Below are positions 7,963-16,331 of a stretch of 64,000 bases of DNA, one piece after another. This DNA is from Hymenobacter sp. DG01 (GTDB lineage: Bacteria > Bacteroidota > Bacteroidia > Cytophagales > Hymenobacteraceae). The position numbers and the translations under genes were made by a program. Position 1 is the stretch's first letter. Every line of letters begins with the position of its first letter. The stretch lies in contig NZ_CP040936.1 in NCBI RefSeq assembly GCF_006352025.1, forward strand, positions 2,480,001 through 2,544,000, given 5' to 3'. Below the pieces are notes generated by a model. That model saw only the letters and a list, made by a program, of their open reading frames with translations. It ran no database searches and was not told the DNA's origin.

Positions 7963-8718
7963 ATGCTCCAGTCCTTTTTTCGCGTCCGCCGCTCCGCCGT
8001 GCTGCTTGGCCTGGGTCTGCTGGCCGCCGCCTGCAACCGCACCCAGCCCGAAGCAGCCGCACCCCCTACCCCTGCCCCGGTCAACATACCTGGCCCCGAC
8101 CTGATGAGCCTCACCGACTCCACGGCCGCGGCGTTGTTGCTGCCTTACGGCCGCCAATACCCTGGCCAGGAGGTGCTGCTGCAAACGCGCCACGGCAACA
8201 TGCGCATTCGGCTCTACGAGGACACCCCCCTGCACACGGCCAACTTCCTGCTGCTGGCGCGCAAAGGATACTTCGACCAGACTGTCTTTAATCGGGTAGT
8301 CAAGGATTTTGCTATTCAGGGCGGCACCTCCGACCGCCTTACCATGCGCCTGAGCCGCTACCGCCTACCCCCCGAAATCAGGGCCGGGCACTTCCATAAG
8401 CGCGGGGCCGTGGGCATGGCCCGCTACGACGACGAGCAGAACCCCGGCAAGCTGTCCTCCAGCCACGATTTTTACATTGTGCAGGGCCAGAAGCTCACCG
8501 CCTACCAGGCTCAGTCCAGCACCTACCGCAAGCTCACGCCTACCCAACTGCGCACCTATGCTACCCAAGGCGGCATCCCCAGCCTCGACGGCGAGTACAC
8601 GGTGTTCGGGGAGGTCGTGGAAGGCTTAGAGGTTATCGATAAGATTGCCAACGAGCCCGTCGGCTCTGATCACTGGCCCACCCAGGACGTAAACATCAAG
8701 ATGAAAGTGGTGCGGTAA
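7963..8718 (+). CDS. Cyclophilin-type peptidyl-prolyl isomerase, lipoprotein
   Basis: A 251-residue lipoprotein. The N-terminal hydrophobic segment ends in the lipobox LAAAC, so it is probably anchored in the periplasmic or outer-membrane leaflet. A Pro-rich spacer precedes a cyclophilin domain with GNMRIRLYEDTPLHTANF, VFNRVVKDFAIQGG (the conserved Phe/Gln core) and an ending of FGEVVEGLEVIDKIA. The family isomerises Xaa-Pro bonds and helps fold envelope proteins. I chose ATG 7963, which starts the lipoprotein signal; upstream sequence in this frame covers repeat-adjacent DNA. An insertion before SLDGEYTVFGE lengthens a loop. Confidence 0.92.
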   Translation: MLQSFFRVRRSAVLLGLGLLAAACNRTQPEAAAPPTPAPVNIPGPDLMSLTDSTAAALLLPYGRQYPGQEVLLQTRHGNMRIRLYEDTPLHTANFLLLARKGYFDQTVFNRVVKDFAIQGGTSDRLTMRLSRYRLPPEIRAGHFHKRGAVGMARYDDEQNPGKLSSSHDFYIVQGQKLTAYQAQSSTYRKLTPTQLRTYATQGGIPSLDGEYTVFGEVVEGLEVIDKIANEPVGSDHWPTQDVNIKMKVVR

Positions 8719-8770
8719 GGGGCCGCCCCTACCCTCGCCAAGCGCCCAAACCCTGAAAACGCGAGCAGCC

Positions 8771-9130
8771 TTACCGGCGCACTTCTATCAGGCGGCTATG
8801 CTGCACGTCGCCGGGTTGCTCCTGCAGCAATTCCCGGGCTTCGGCACGGGTGTAGGGCAGGCTTTTCTCCTGGGCAAACAGGTTGGGCGCTACTGCATCG
8901 GGGGTAGCTGCATCCGTGCGAGCCGGGTGCAGGTACACGCTGTCGGGCGTAACGCGGTGGATCTGGTAGAAGAAATACCGCGTTTCTGCTCCGCCCTGGG
9001 GCTGAAACTGCACCACGTACACGTCGCCTTGCTGGGGATTTTGCACCTGTTCTTCCAGGGAAGGCTGGCAGGCGGTCAGCAGCCAGGCACCCAGCATACA
9101 CGCGCCGCACCCACGAATAAATTGTTGCAT
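8771..9130 (-). CDS. Small lipoprotein of unknown function
   Basis: A 119-residue lipoprotein. The signal sequence has a lipobox LLTAC at about residues 17-21. The mature part is compact, with a VYVVQFQPQ strand, a YFFYQIHRV strand and a C-terminal HSRLIEVRR. I do not recognise the family. It begins at the ATG at 9128-9130. It is convergent with the cyclophilin gene and downstream of the M13 peptidase on the same strand, separated from it by a strong terminator. Confidence 0.75.
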   Translation of the reverse strand: MQQFIRGCGACMLGAWLLTACQPSLEEQVQNPQQGDVYVVQFQPQGGAETRYFFYQIHRVTPDSVYLHPARTDAATPDAVAPNLFAQEKSLPYTRAEARELLQEQPGDVQHSRLIEVRR

Positions 9131-9157
9131 GCGGCAAGGTAGCCCCGCGTGGCCCAC

Positions 9158-9190
9158 AAAAAAAGCGCCCCGCACTGAGTGCGGGGCGCT
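9158..9190 (-). terminator. Terminator of the M13 peptidase gene
   Basis: AGCGCCCCGCA (9164-9174) pairs perfectly with TGCGGGGCGCT (9180-9190). On the minus strand the hairpin is followed by TTTTTTT. It lies 30 bases past the peptidase stop. Confidence 0.92.
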
Positions 9191-9219
9191 TATCAGGGTA
9201 GGCTATCTTCTTAAAAAGA

Positions 9220-11331
9220 CTACCATACTTTGGCGCGCTCAGCCTGAGCACGTACCATTTTAGCGTCTTCTTTGCAGCCGAAGGCCTCGTAGAACTGGGG
9301 CATGTTCATGAGCGGGCCGCTAGTGCGGAACTGAGCCGGCGAGTGCGGGTCCGTCATGACCTGCTGGCGCAGGTACTCGGGGCGGGCGTTGGTACGCCAG
9401 ATCTGAGCCCAGGCCAGGAAGAAGCGCTGCTCCGGCGTAAAGCCGTCGTACTTGGGCGCGTTGCCGTTCGGGTACTGTTTTTTGAGCTGCTTCTGCAGGG
9501 CCGTGTACGCAATGTTCAGCCCGCCGAGGTCAGCCAGGTTTTCGCCCATGGTCAGCTTGCCGTTCACGAATACCGAGTCCAGCGGAGAGAAGGCCGAGTA
9601 CTGCTTGCCTACCATGTCGGCGCGCTGCTCAAACTTAGCGGCGTCCTCTTTGGTCCACCAGTCGCGCAGGTTGCCTTCCGAGTCGTACTGCCGGCCCTGG
9701 TCATCAAAACCGTGAGTGATTTCGTGGCCGATAACGGCGCCCATGCCGCCGTAGTTTACCGCATCATCGGCTTTGGGGTCGAAGAACGGGGGCTGCATGA
9801 TGCCGGCCGGGAACACAATTTCGTTCATCGGCGGGTTGTAGTAGGCATTCACCGTGGGCGGCGTCATGCCCCACTCCTTCCGGTCGATGGGCTTACCGAA
9901 TTTGTTGAGGTTGTCCATGGAAGCCCACTGCCGGGCGGCCAGCACGTTCTTCAGGTACGACTCGCGCGAGATGTTCAGGGCCGAGTAATCCTTCCACTGG
10001 TCGGGGTAGCCGATTTTCACCGTGAAGGCATTCAGCTTCTTGAGGGCTTCCTGCTTGGTAGCGTTGCTCATCCAGTCTGACTGCTGGATATGCTCGCCCA
10101 TGGCTTCGCGGATGTTGGCTACCATTTCCATGGCCTTCTGCTTGGTTTCCGGCGTGAAGGCCTTGTCCACGTACAGCTGGCCGAAGGCTTCGCCCAGGGC
10201 GCGGTCAGTGGCGGCGTTCATGCGCTTCCAGCGGGGCTGCTGCTTTTTAGCGCCCGTCAGCACCTGCGAGAACCGGAACGACTCATCCCCGAACGCCTTC
10301 GGCAGGGCCGAGGTCAGGGAGGTCGTCAGGTGCCAGCGCAGGTAGGTTTTGACGTCGCCAATAGGCTCCTGCTTCAGCATGGCGCTTTCCTCCTTGAAGA
10401 ACTCGGGCTGTCCTACAATAACGGTTTTCACCGCGCCCAGCTTCATGGCCTGCAACGACTGCGCCAGCGCCAGGTTCGGGAACTGCTTGTTGAACTCGGC
10501 CACCGTCATCTTGTTGTAGTTGGCCTGCGGGTCGCGCAGGGCTACGCGGGTGCGGCTGGCTTTGGCCAGGCGGGTTTCCAGACGCATCACGGCGGCGGCG
10601 TTCTTGGCGGCCGTGGCTTCATTGTCGCCCAACAGTTTGAAAGTGTTGGTGAGGTAGGTGGTGTAGGCCGCGCGCAGTCCTTTCGAGCGGGCGTCATCCT
10701 TCAGATAGTAGTCCCGGTCGGGCAGGCTGAGGCCGCCCTGGTAGAGCTGGAAAGCGTATTCCGTGCTGTTTTTCTCGTCCTGGCCCACGCCGGCGCTGTA
10801 AAAGGCACCGGTGCTGTAGAGTTGCTGACGCACAATTTCGCTTTGCACGCCTTTCAGGTCCTTGATAGCATTGATGCGCGCCAGCTCGGGCTGCAGGTAC
10901 TTCAGGCCGGCCTGCTCAATGGCCATCGAGTCCATGGCCGTGGCGTAGTAGTCGCCTACTTTCTGGGCGTTGGAGCCTTTGGCGGCCGAGATGTTGGCAG
11001 CGGCTTCCTGCAGAATCTGCCGCATGAGGGCGTTGTTCTTGTCGGCCAGCTCATTGAAAGAGCCCCAGCGCACTTCAGCAGCCGGAATAGGGTTGTTTTT
11101 CAACCAGTTGCCGGAAGCGTACTGAAAGAAGTTGTCGCAGGCGTTAACTGAGTTATCAATGTTCGCCACGTTCAGGCCCACACCTTGGGGGTTGGCGGCC
11201 GGAGCGGGGGTAGCGGGAGCCGTGGTGGTAGCGGCCGCCGTGGGTGCGGCGGTTTTGCTGGAGGCACAACCGGCCAGCGAAAGGCCAGCCATTGCCACCG
11301 CTGCCAACTTCAGGCTATTGCGGTTTTTCAT
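9220..11331 (-). CDS. pepO: M13 family zinc endopeptidase (neprilysin/PepO-like), lipoprotein
   Basis: A 703-residue envelope metalloprotease. The lipobox LAGC ends the signal sequence and an Ala/Pro/Thr linker follows. The N-terminal M13 domain begins DNSVNACDNFFQYASGNW. The catalytic domain carries the zinc site HEITH in VIGHEITHGFDDQG, the third ligand Glu in GENLADLGGL, and NAYYNPPMNEIVFPAGI upstream, all diagnostic. The C-terminus ends in Val-Trp after a CKEDAKM segment, the usual family ending. It cleaves short peptides on the amino side of hydrophobic residues. I chose the ATG at 11329-11331, which starts the lipoprotein signal. Confidence 0.95.
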   Translation of the reverse strand: MKNRNSLKLAAVAMAGLSLAGCASSKTAAPTAAATTTAPATPAPAANPQGVGLNVANIDNSVNACDNFFQYASGNWLKNNPIPAAEVRWGSFNELADKNNALMRQILQEAAANISAAKGSNAQKVGDYYATAMDSMAIEQAGLKYLQPELARINAIKDLKGVQSEIVRQQLYSTGAFYSAGVGQDEKNSTEYAFQLYQGGLSLPDRDYYLKDDARSKGLRAAYTTYLTNTFKLLGDNEATAAKNAAAVMRLETRLAKASRTRVALRDPQANYNKMTVAEFNKQFPNLALAQSLQAMKLGAVKTVIVGQPEFFKEESAMLKQEPIGDVKTYLRWHLTTSLTSALPKAFGDESFRFSQVLTGAKKQQPRWKRMNAATDRALGEAFGQLYVDKAFTPETKQKAMEMVANIREAMGEHIQQSDWMSNATKQEALKKLNAFTVKIGYPDQWKDYSALNISRESYLKNVLAARQWASMDNLNKFGKPIDRKEWGMTPPTVNAYYNPPMNEIVFPAGIMQPPFFDPKADDAVNYGGMGAVIGHEITHGFDDQGRQYDSEGNLRDWWTKEDAAKFEQRADMVGKQYSAFSPLDSVFVNGKLTMGENLADLGGLNIAYTALQKQLKKQYPNGNAPKYDGFTPEQRFFLAWAQIWRTNARPEYLRQQVMTDPHSPAQFRTSGPLMNMPQFYEAFGCKEDAKMVRAQAERAKVW

Positions 11332-11633
11332 GAAAACAGGAAAATAGAAAGGTGGAACTAGGGTTATGTAAAGGCAAGGTAAAATAATTTCCGGCCGCAG
11401 CCACCTGCTTTGCCCAAGCGAAATGACGAGATGGTGCACTGGTGCGTTGGTTTTTCAATGAGCTGTGACAAGCAGCTCGGCGGAACTGGCACCCTCTATT
11501 CAGCGGTTTAGATTGCTTCGTTAGGCTTTGCACAAGCCGGACGGGTAGGGATGCCCTACCCCTCTGCGCCTTCAGAACCGCAAACTCACTAATTCACCAC
11601 CTCACTTGTGCTTCTGCGTAACTTGCGCATCTG
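11332..11633. other. Divergent intergenic region between pepO and xseA
   Basis: About 300 bases with no supported gene. It contains a short palindrome GGGTAGGGATGCCCTACCC near 11541-11559. Both flanking genes read outwards, so it must hold two promoters. I see only near-matches to the TAnnTTTG box. Confidence 0.5.
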
Positions 11634-13124
11634 ATGCCTTTGTACAACCGCCGCCCCGAGCCGGGGCTATCTTCGGCCCAATCACCATCGTTGCCGCCGG
11701 CGGCCTTGCCGCTTAGCGAGCTGCTGGCCCGGGTGCGCCAAACGCTGAGCGAGCGGTTCGCGGACTCCTATTGGGTAGTGGCCGAAATTGCCGACCTCAC
11801 CCTACCCCGCTTCGATGGGGCGCATTGCTACCTCACTCTCACCGACCAGCACACCACGGCCCGCGGGGCCCAGCTCAAGGCCCAGGCCCGCGCCACCATC
11901 TGGAGTCAGCGTTTTCAGCAGCTGAGCGCCGTGTTCGAAGAGCAAACCGGCCTTACCCTGCGCATTGGTTTGAAGGTGATGCTGCGGGTACAGGTAAAGT
12001 TTCATGAGCAGTTCGGCCTGAGCCTCGATGTGCTGGCCTTGGACCCAACTTATACCGTCGGCGACCTGGCCCGGCTGCGCCTGGAAACCCTGCGGAAGCT
12101 GCAGGCCCAGGATCTGCTGGAACGGCAGAAGCGCCTGACCTTGCCCATTGGGGTGCAGCGGGTGGCCGTTATTTCGTCGCCGACGGCTGCGGGCTGGCAG
12201 GATTTCGTGCAGCAGCTCCAGGAGACCCCCTACGATTTCTCCCTGACGCTTTTCCCCGCTCTCATGCAGGGCGACGATTCGCCGGCCAGCATCCGGGCGG
12301 CTCTGGATGCCATCCGCAGCCGCCGCGACGAATACGATGCGGTGGTCATCATCCGGGGCGGGGGCTCCAAAACCGATTTGCTGGCCTTCGACGACTACGG
12401 CCTAGCCGCCGCCATCGGCTCCTTTCCCCTACCCGTGCTAACCGGCATCGGCCACGAGCGGGACGAAGCCGTGGTGGACCTGACCGCACACACCGCCCTC
12501 AAGACGCCGACAGCAGTAGCCGCCTTCCTGATTGAGCGCCTCGCCCGCCTGGAAGCGGCGCTGGAGGGCTACGGCCTGCGCATTCGGGAGCTGGCCCAGG
12601 AGCGGGTGCAGGCCGAAGGCACCCGCCTTAACCGCCTGCTCCGCCACGCCCACCTGGCAGCGCACAACCAGCTCCAGGACCAGCGCGAGGCCCTGCACCA
12701 GCGCATCCGGCAGGCCGCCGCTACCCCCCGCGCCCAGCTGCGGCAGCAGGAACATCAGCTGATTCGGCGCCGTCACCAGCTGCACCGGGCCGCCCGCACT
12801 ACCCTGCGCCACCAGGAGCAGGGCTTGCGCAAGCGGGGCCGTATTCTAGCCCGGCACTTCCGCCGCCTGCACCGCCGCCGCTGCGAGCAGCTCCTGCGCC
12901 GGCAGCACCAGCTGCAGCTGGCCGCTACCCGCCTGCTGCACCGCGCCGAGCTGCGCCTAGCCCGGCTCAATGCCCAGCCGGCCAGCGGCACCATCCGCCT
13001 GCTGACGCCCAAGGGTCAGCCCTTTACGGGGCCCCTGCGTGCGGGGCAGCAGGTGCTGCTGCGCCTCCCCGACGGGGTAGTACCGGCCCGCATTGGGGGT
13101 CAGCTTCCCCTCCTTCTTTCCTAA
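11634..13124 (+). CDS. xseA: Exodeoxyribonuclease VII large subunit
   Basis: A 496-residue catalytic subunit of exonuclease VII, which degrades single-stranded DNA from both ends to oligonucleotides. It has an N-terminal OB-fold (LPLSELLARVRQTLSERF, YWVVAEIADL), then the conserved catalytic region with AVISSPTAAGWQDF, VVIIRGGGSKTDL and TGIGHERDEAVVDL. A long Arg/Gln/His-rich coiled-coil (about residues 300-450) binds the small subunits, and a C-terminal beta segment LTPKGQPFTGPLRAGQQVLLRLPDG follows. xseB begins 12 bases after the stop, so the two are co-transcribed. Confidence 0.96.
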   Translation: MPLYNRRPEPGLSSAQSPSLPPAALPLSELLARVRQTLSERFADSYWVVAEIADLTLPRFDGAHCYLTLTDQHTTARGAQLKAQARATIWSQRFQQLSAVFEEQTGLTLRIGLKVMLRVQVKFHEQFGLSLDVLALDPTYTVGDLARLRLETLRKLQAQDLLERQKRLTLPIGVQRVAVISSPTAAGWQDFVQQLQETPYDFSLTLFPALMQGDDSPASIRAALDAIRSRRDEYDAVVIIRGGGSKTDLLAFDDYGLAAAIGSFPLPVLTGIGHERDEAVVDLTAHTALKTPTAVAAFLIERLARLEAALEGYGLRIRELAQERVQAEGTRLNRLLRHAHLAAHNQLQDQREALHQRIRQAAATPRAQLRQQEHQLIRRRHQLHRAARTTLRHQEQGLRKRGRILARHFRRLHRRRCEQLLRRQHQLQLAATRLLHRAELRLARLNAQPASGTIRLLTPKGQPFTGPLRAGQQVLLRLPDGVVPARIGGQLPLLLS

Positions 13125-13136
13125 GCAATTCCTATT

Positions 13137-13352
13137 ATGTCGCCCCAAAACCTTACCTACCGCCAAGCCATCGAAGAGCTGGAAACCATTCTGCGCGCCC
13201 TGGAAACCGATGCCGTGGATGTGGACGACCTCACGGCCCGGGTGCAGCGCTCGGCCGAGCTGATTCGCCTGTGCAAACAGAAGCTGCGCTCCGCCGAGTC
13301 GGCCATTGACCAGGTATTTGAAAATCTGGAGGAAGAGGATGAGGAAGCATAA
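13137..13352 (+). CDS. xseB: Exodeoxyribonuclease VII small subunit
   Basis: A 71-residue helical protein with the family pattern YRQAIEELETILRALE, DVDDLTARVQRSAELI and CKQKLRSAESAIDQVFENLEE. Several copies bind the coiled-coil of XseA and are needed for activity. It lies directly downstream of xseA in the same operon and ends in an acidic tail. Confidence 0.95.
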   Translation: MSPQNLTYRQAIEELETILRALETDAVDVDDLTARVQRSAELIRLCKQKLRSAESAIDQVFENLEEEDEEA

Positions 13353-13382
13353 ATATGTTATGATTTATACCTGACGCAGCTA

Positions 13383-13408
13383 TTGGCATAGCCGTACTCT
13401 TATATTTG
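13383..13408 (+). promoter_or_regulatory. Candidate Bacteroidota-type promoter for the Cys-domain gene cluster
   Basis: A TATATTTG -7 box (13401-13408) fits TAnnTTTG and lies 30 bases before the start at 13439. TTG at 13383-13385 could be the -33 element, but its 15-base spacing is shorter than usual. Confidence 0.45.
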
Positions 13409-13438
13409 GTCATTGTTTCTGCCAACTAACCCACACCT

Positions 13439-13786
13439 ATGACCAACAACGACGCCTTGAGCCAAGCCAGCGCCTGGACCCGCAATTATCGCAATCAGAA
13501 CTTCGGTGGTATTAAGGGCCACTGCCTTCCCGCTGAAACACTGCAAGCAATACTCAGCCAAGAGGGTTGTGTTGGCGTGCGGGCTTACTACGGACTCACC
13601 GACGACAATACGCCTAAGCTGATTCTGGTAGGTTACGATACTAATGATAATGATATCTTATCAAACACAATCAGTGCTGCCCGCAGCTCAGTAGAAGCCG
13701 AATCGGTTGCGGGAACCAGCCAAGTTGCTATTGATCTGCCTCCCTGCCCTCCCTGCTGCAGCGTAGAAAATCCCATCAATAGCTAA
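13439..13786 (+). CDS. Small Cys-tail protein, unknown family, copy A of a repeated domain
   Basis: A 115-residue protein without signal peptide. The domain starts with ASAWTRNYRN (11-19), then a helix ending in QEGC (Cys44), VGVRAYYGL, and LILVGYDTNDNDIL (61-74). After a Ser/Ala linker the chain ends with CPPCC at 103-107. The same pattern recurs in the genes at 14665 and 15342. I know of no named function. Cys44 plus the CPPCC tail suggest disulfide or metal chemistry, which is inference. The membrane protein starts 7 bases after its stop codon, so they form an operon. Confidence 0.75.
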   Translation: MTNNDALSQASAWTRNYRNQNFGGIKGHCLPAETLQAILSQEGCVGVRAYYGLTDDNTPKLILVGYDTNDNDILSNTISAARSSVEAESVAGTSQVAIDLPPCPPCCSVENPINS

Positions 13787-13792
13787 CCTCTA

Positions 13793-14479
13793 ATGTCTGA
13801 CTGGTTCATTACATTTTGTAAATCTCTAGACTTACTAGTGTATTGGGCAATGATAATACCTTTTGCCGTAGCGTTTCGGTACCGTTCATCATTAACAGGG
13901 GGAATGCGCACCCTTCGCTGGGTCCCCCTATTTTTGTTTTTGATGTATTGCTTATTGCAAATTTCGATTAAAATATGGCATTATGGCCTCATCATTAATC
14001 ACATCAATACAGTAGGAGAAACTCTTTTATATATCAAAGTATATCACGACGAATTCAATAGCAAGAAAACTAAGCGTTGGATTCGCATTCTAACAGTATG
14101 TTTTCTAATATTTGCTGCTGTAGATTCTTTCTGGATAGAGGGTTTTGATAGTATAAATTCTTATACAAACCTTGTTGAAAGTATTATAGTAATAAGCTTA
14201 GGGATTTTGTTTTTTGAACACATTATATCAAAGAGCAACCACCAGCAGATTCAAAAAATACCTATGTTCATTGCCACTGTTGGCATATTATTATACCTCT
14301 CTGGAACAGTGCTTTTGTATTTAGTAACGAATAATTTTATAGCATCAAATGACGAATACAGCACACGACTCATGTATCTATTAAATTCTATTTTACTTCT
14401 CTTGTTAGCTATTATTTTTTTGAGAGCTTTCTTTCTGGCCCGGAAGAAGACCCCAGCCGCCCCGGTTTACGCCGGCTAA
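13793..14479 (+). CDS. Integral membrane protein of about seven spans, unknown function
   Basis: A 228-residue hydrophobic protein. Probable membrane segments lie near residues 10-29, 43-60, 64-82, 98-115, 126-144, 157-177 and 190-213, with a short basic C-terminus. The motif INHINTVGETLLYIKVY (about 68-84) has polar residues inside a membrane region. The gene is strikingly AT-rich, with many ATA and TTA codons, against GC-rich neighbours such as xseA. It follows the Cys-tail gene by 6 bases. The topology resembles sensory membrane modules found near Bacteroidota histidine kinases, but no catalytic domain is attached. A receptor role is inference. Confidence 0.75.
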   Translation: MSDWFITFCKSLDLLVYWAMIIPFAVAFRYRSSLTGGMRTLRWVPLFLFLMYCLLQISIKIWHYGLIINHINTVGETLLYIKVYHDEFNSKKTKRWIRILTVCFLIFAAVDSFWIEGFDSINSYTNLVESIIVISLGILFFEHIISKSNHQQIQKIPMFIATVGILLYLSGTVLLYLVTNNFIASNDEYSTRLMYLLNSILLLLLAIIFLRAFFLARKKTPAAPVYAG

Positions 14480-14664
14480 CGGCCCTACTTCTGGCTCTAA
14501 CCCCAAAATGTGCCTCAGCTATATTGTGTAAAATACAAATACGAAATATGCACTCAATTCTAAAGTAAACTACTCGAATTCTCAAGTGCTCATATAGCTG
14601 TTTATTTCTCTAAAATTTTCGATACACCTTTCAACACATAAAAAATAATCACAAACTGTTCTTC

Positions 14665-15180
14665 ATGAGACATAAATCATTACTACTCTTGTTAAGCGGC
14701 CTTACTATTGGCGCTTTGTGTGGCGTAGGTTGCCAAAAGACTGAATCAGTTGCCCCTATTGCTGATTTAGCATCTAAACAAGACTTTAATACCCAAGCGG
14801 GTCATTTCTTTCCTAGCGTAGCAGAAGCTGCTAATTGGACTCGCAACTACCGCAACAAGTATCCCCGCCTTTCTTCAGATGGACATACTAACAAAGTTTT
14901 ATACTCCACTTATTTTGGCAGTAGCTTCCTGCGTCAGATAATGGACCAGCCCGATTGTGTAGGCATACGTTTCTATAAAGCTATAGATCCAAAGGGAGAC
15001 GAGCACATCCTAGCGGTAGGAACTGATGCTAATGGGAATGATCTAGTGCTACGCAGGAAAGTAAATACTACTAATAACACCAGTAGCATTAAAGGTACAG
15101 AGGACACTGAAGTAATGGTAGGAAACTGGGGACATCGCTGCCCTGACTACTGCAGCACCGGAGAGCTATCTGGCAACTAA
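14665..15180 (+). CDS. Lipoprotein with the same Cys-tail domain, copy B
   Basis: A 171-residue protein with a lipoprotein signal (residues 1-23, lipobox GVGC, Cys23). The mature part repeats the family pattern: AANWTRNYRN (56-63), a helix ending in QPDC (Cys98), VGIRFYKAID, and ILAVGTDANGNDLVL (115-129). It ends with CPDYC (159-163), equivalent to CPPCC in copy A. Unlike copy A it is exported, so family members act in different compartments or A is exported by another route. It has AT-rich codon use. Function unknown. Confidence 0.75.
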   Translation: MRHKSLLLLLSGLTIGALCGVGCQKTESVAPIADLASKQDFNTQAGHFFPSVAEAANWTRNYRNKYPRLSSDGHTNKVLYSTYFGSSFLRQIMDQPDCVGIRFYKAIDPKGDEHILAVGTDANGNDLVLRRKVNTTNNTSSIKGTEDTEVMVGNWGHRCPDYCSTGELSGN

Positions 15181-15341
15181 TTTAGTTTAGCAGACGCACC
15201 TCCGTGAACGTAGTATTGGAGATAGAATAATATATGTTTTGCCTCTTTCATTTAATAAGTTTATCTCACAACACTACCATATCATACATATGACTATATT
15301 TAGCGATTCACTTTCATACTATTAAACATTTCTTACAGATC

Positions 15342-16058
15342 ATGAAGTTGTTACGTAAGCGTTTCTCCACCGAACCAGCAGAAAGAATCTCATCTCTGGA
15401 ACAGGCACGCACTCTAATTCAAGAGTTTCAGCTAGCCAATCCTAGTGCAGTACAGTCTCATTTCATTGGTCGTGAGAAACTAGAGGCACTTTTAGCGCAG
15501 GATAACTGCAAAGGAATTCGATTGTATTTCGGTCTGGATGATGCCGAACACCTAAATTTGCTGGCTGTAGGCACTAATAGTCTGCTCAATGATATGTTGC
15601 GGGGTCCGGTCGCTGTTAGCACGCATCCTAACCTACCATTTAGCGAAGCAACTGTAGCCCACTTCACGGGCAAGGAAGGTCGGTTCATCAACAAACCATT
15701 AGCGGCTAATTGGACAGCTAGTTATCGGCGTAGCGTAGCTGGCCGAGATGCTTTTTTTGCCATACTGTTTCCTGTCCATTTCCTTCAGCAGTTCTTTAGC
15801 CAAGCAGATTGCCAAGGCATCAGTTTCCACTATGCGCTCGACTCGCAAGCTCGGATGACACTAATACCAATGGGCGTTACCTCAGAAGGAGCTAATCTGT
15901 TCTTCAGCTATGATTCTGATACACACCAACCTTGTCCACCCTGCTGCAGCTTGGAAGACTGGTGGAGCATTCTTGGCTTTTCGCTTAACCAAGATGCGCC
16001 ACGGAGTCAAAAACTCCGGGTTGCTACTGCTGTTTGCCGAGAAAACCGCTTTGCGTAA
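15342..16058 (+). CDS. Two-domain Cys-tail protein, copies C1 and C2
   Basis: A 238-residue protein with two tandem copies of the domain. C1 (about 20-86) contains QDNC (Cys56), KGIRLYFGLDD and LLAVGTNSLLNDML. C2 (about 119-191) contains AANWTASYRR, QADC (Cys157), QGISFHYALD and LIPMGVTSEGANLF. CPPCC follows at 198-202, then a Trp-rich stretch and a basic tail ending CRENRFA. No signal peptide is visible. Internal duplication and the match to neighbouring genes argue that this is a real, locally amplified family. Function unknown. Confidence 0.75.
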   Translation: MKLLRKRFSTEPAERISSLEQARTLIQEFQLANPSAVQSHFIGREKLEALLAQDNCKGIRLYFGLDDAEHLNLLAVGTNSLLNDMLRGPVAVSTHPNLPFSEATVAHFTGKEGRFINKPLAANWTASYRRSVAGRDAFFAILFPVHFLQQFFSQADCQGISFHYALDSQARMTLIPMGVTSEGANLFFSYDSDTHQPCPPCCSLEDWWSILGFSLNQDAPRSQKLRVATAVCRENRFA

Positions 16059-16096
16059 CACTGCACCAATATTTCGCCTTTAAACTTCTCTATTTC

Positions 16097-16131
16097 AAAG
16101 CCCTATCTATGATATAGATAGGGCTTTGTTT
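16097..16131 (+). terminator. Terminator ending the Cys-domain cluster
   Basis: A perfect 14-bp stem AAAGCCCTATCTAT / ATAGATAGGGCTTT with a three-base loop, followed by GTTTAG. It lies 38 bases after the last gene of the cluster and separates it from the histidine kinase. Confidence 0.8.
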
Positions 16132-16331
16132 AGTATGGTACAATCGCACATAATATATCAGGCTGCACTAATGTTACGGATGATCCTTCTTCTCACCGTT
16201 CACATAACCTAGGGCACACGCTATCAAAGTGGCTGTTGTTTTAGCTTAGGTATTGCCCGCACATTTAGCTGGATAAATCCCCGTATCTTGGTCCATTGAA
16301 TATTCTTTATCGGCTGCTGCATCTTTCCTAA

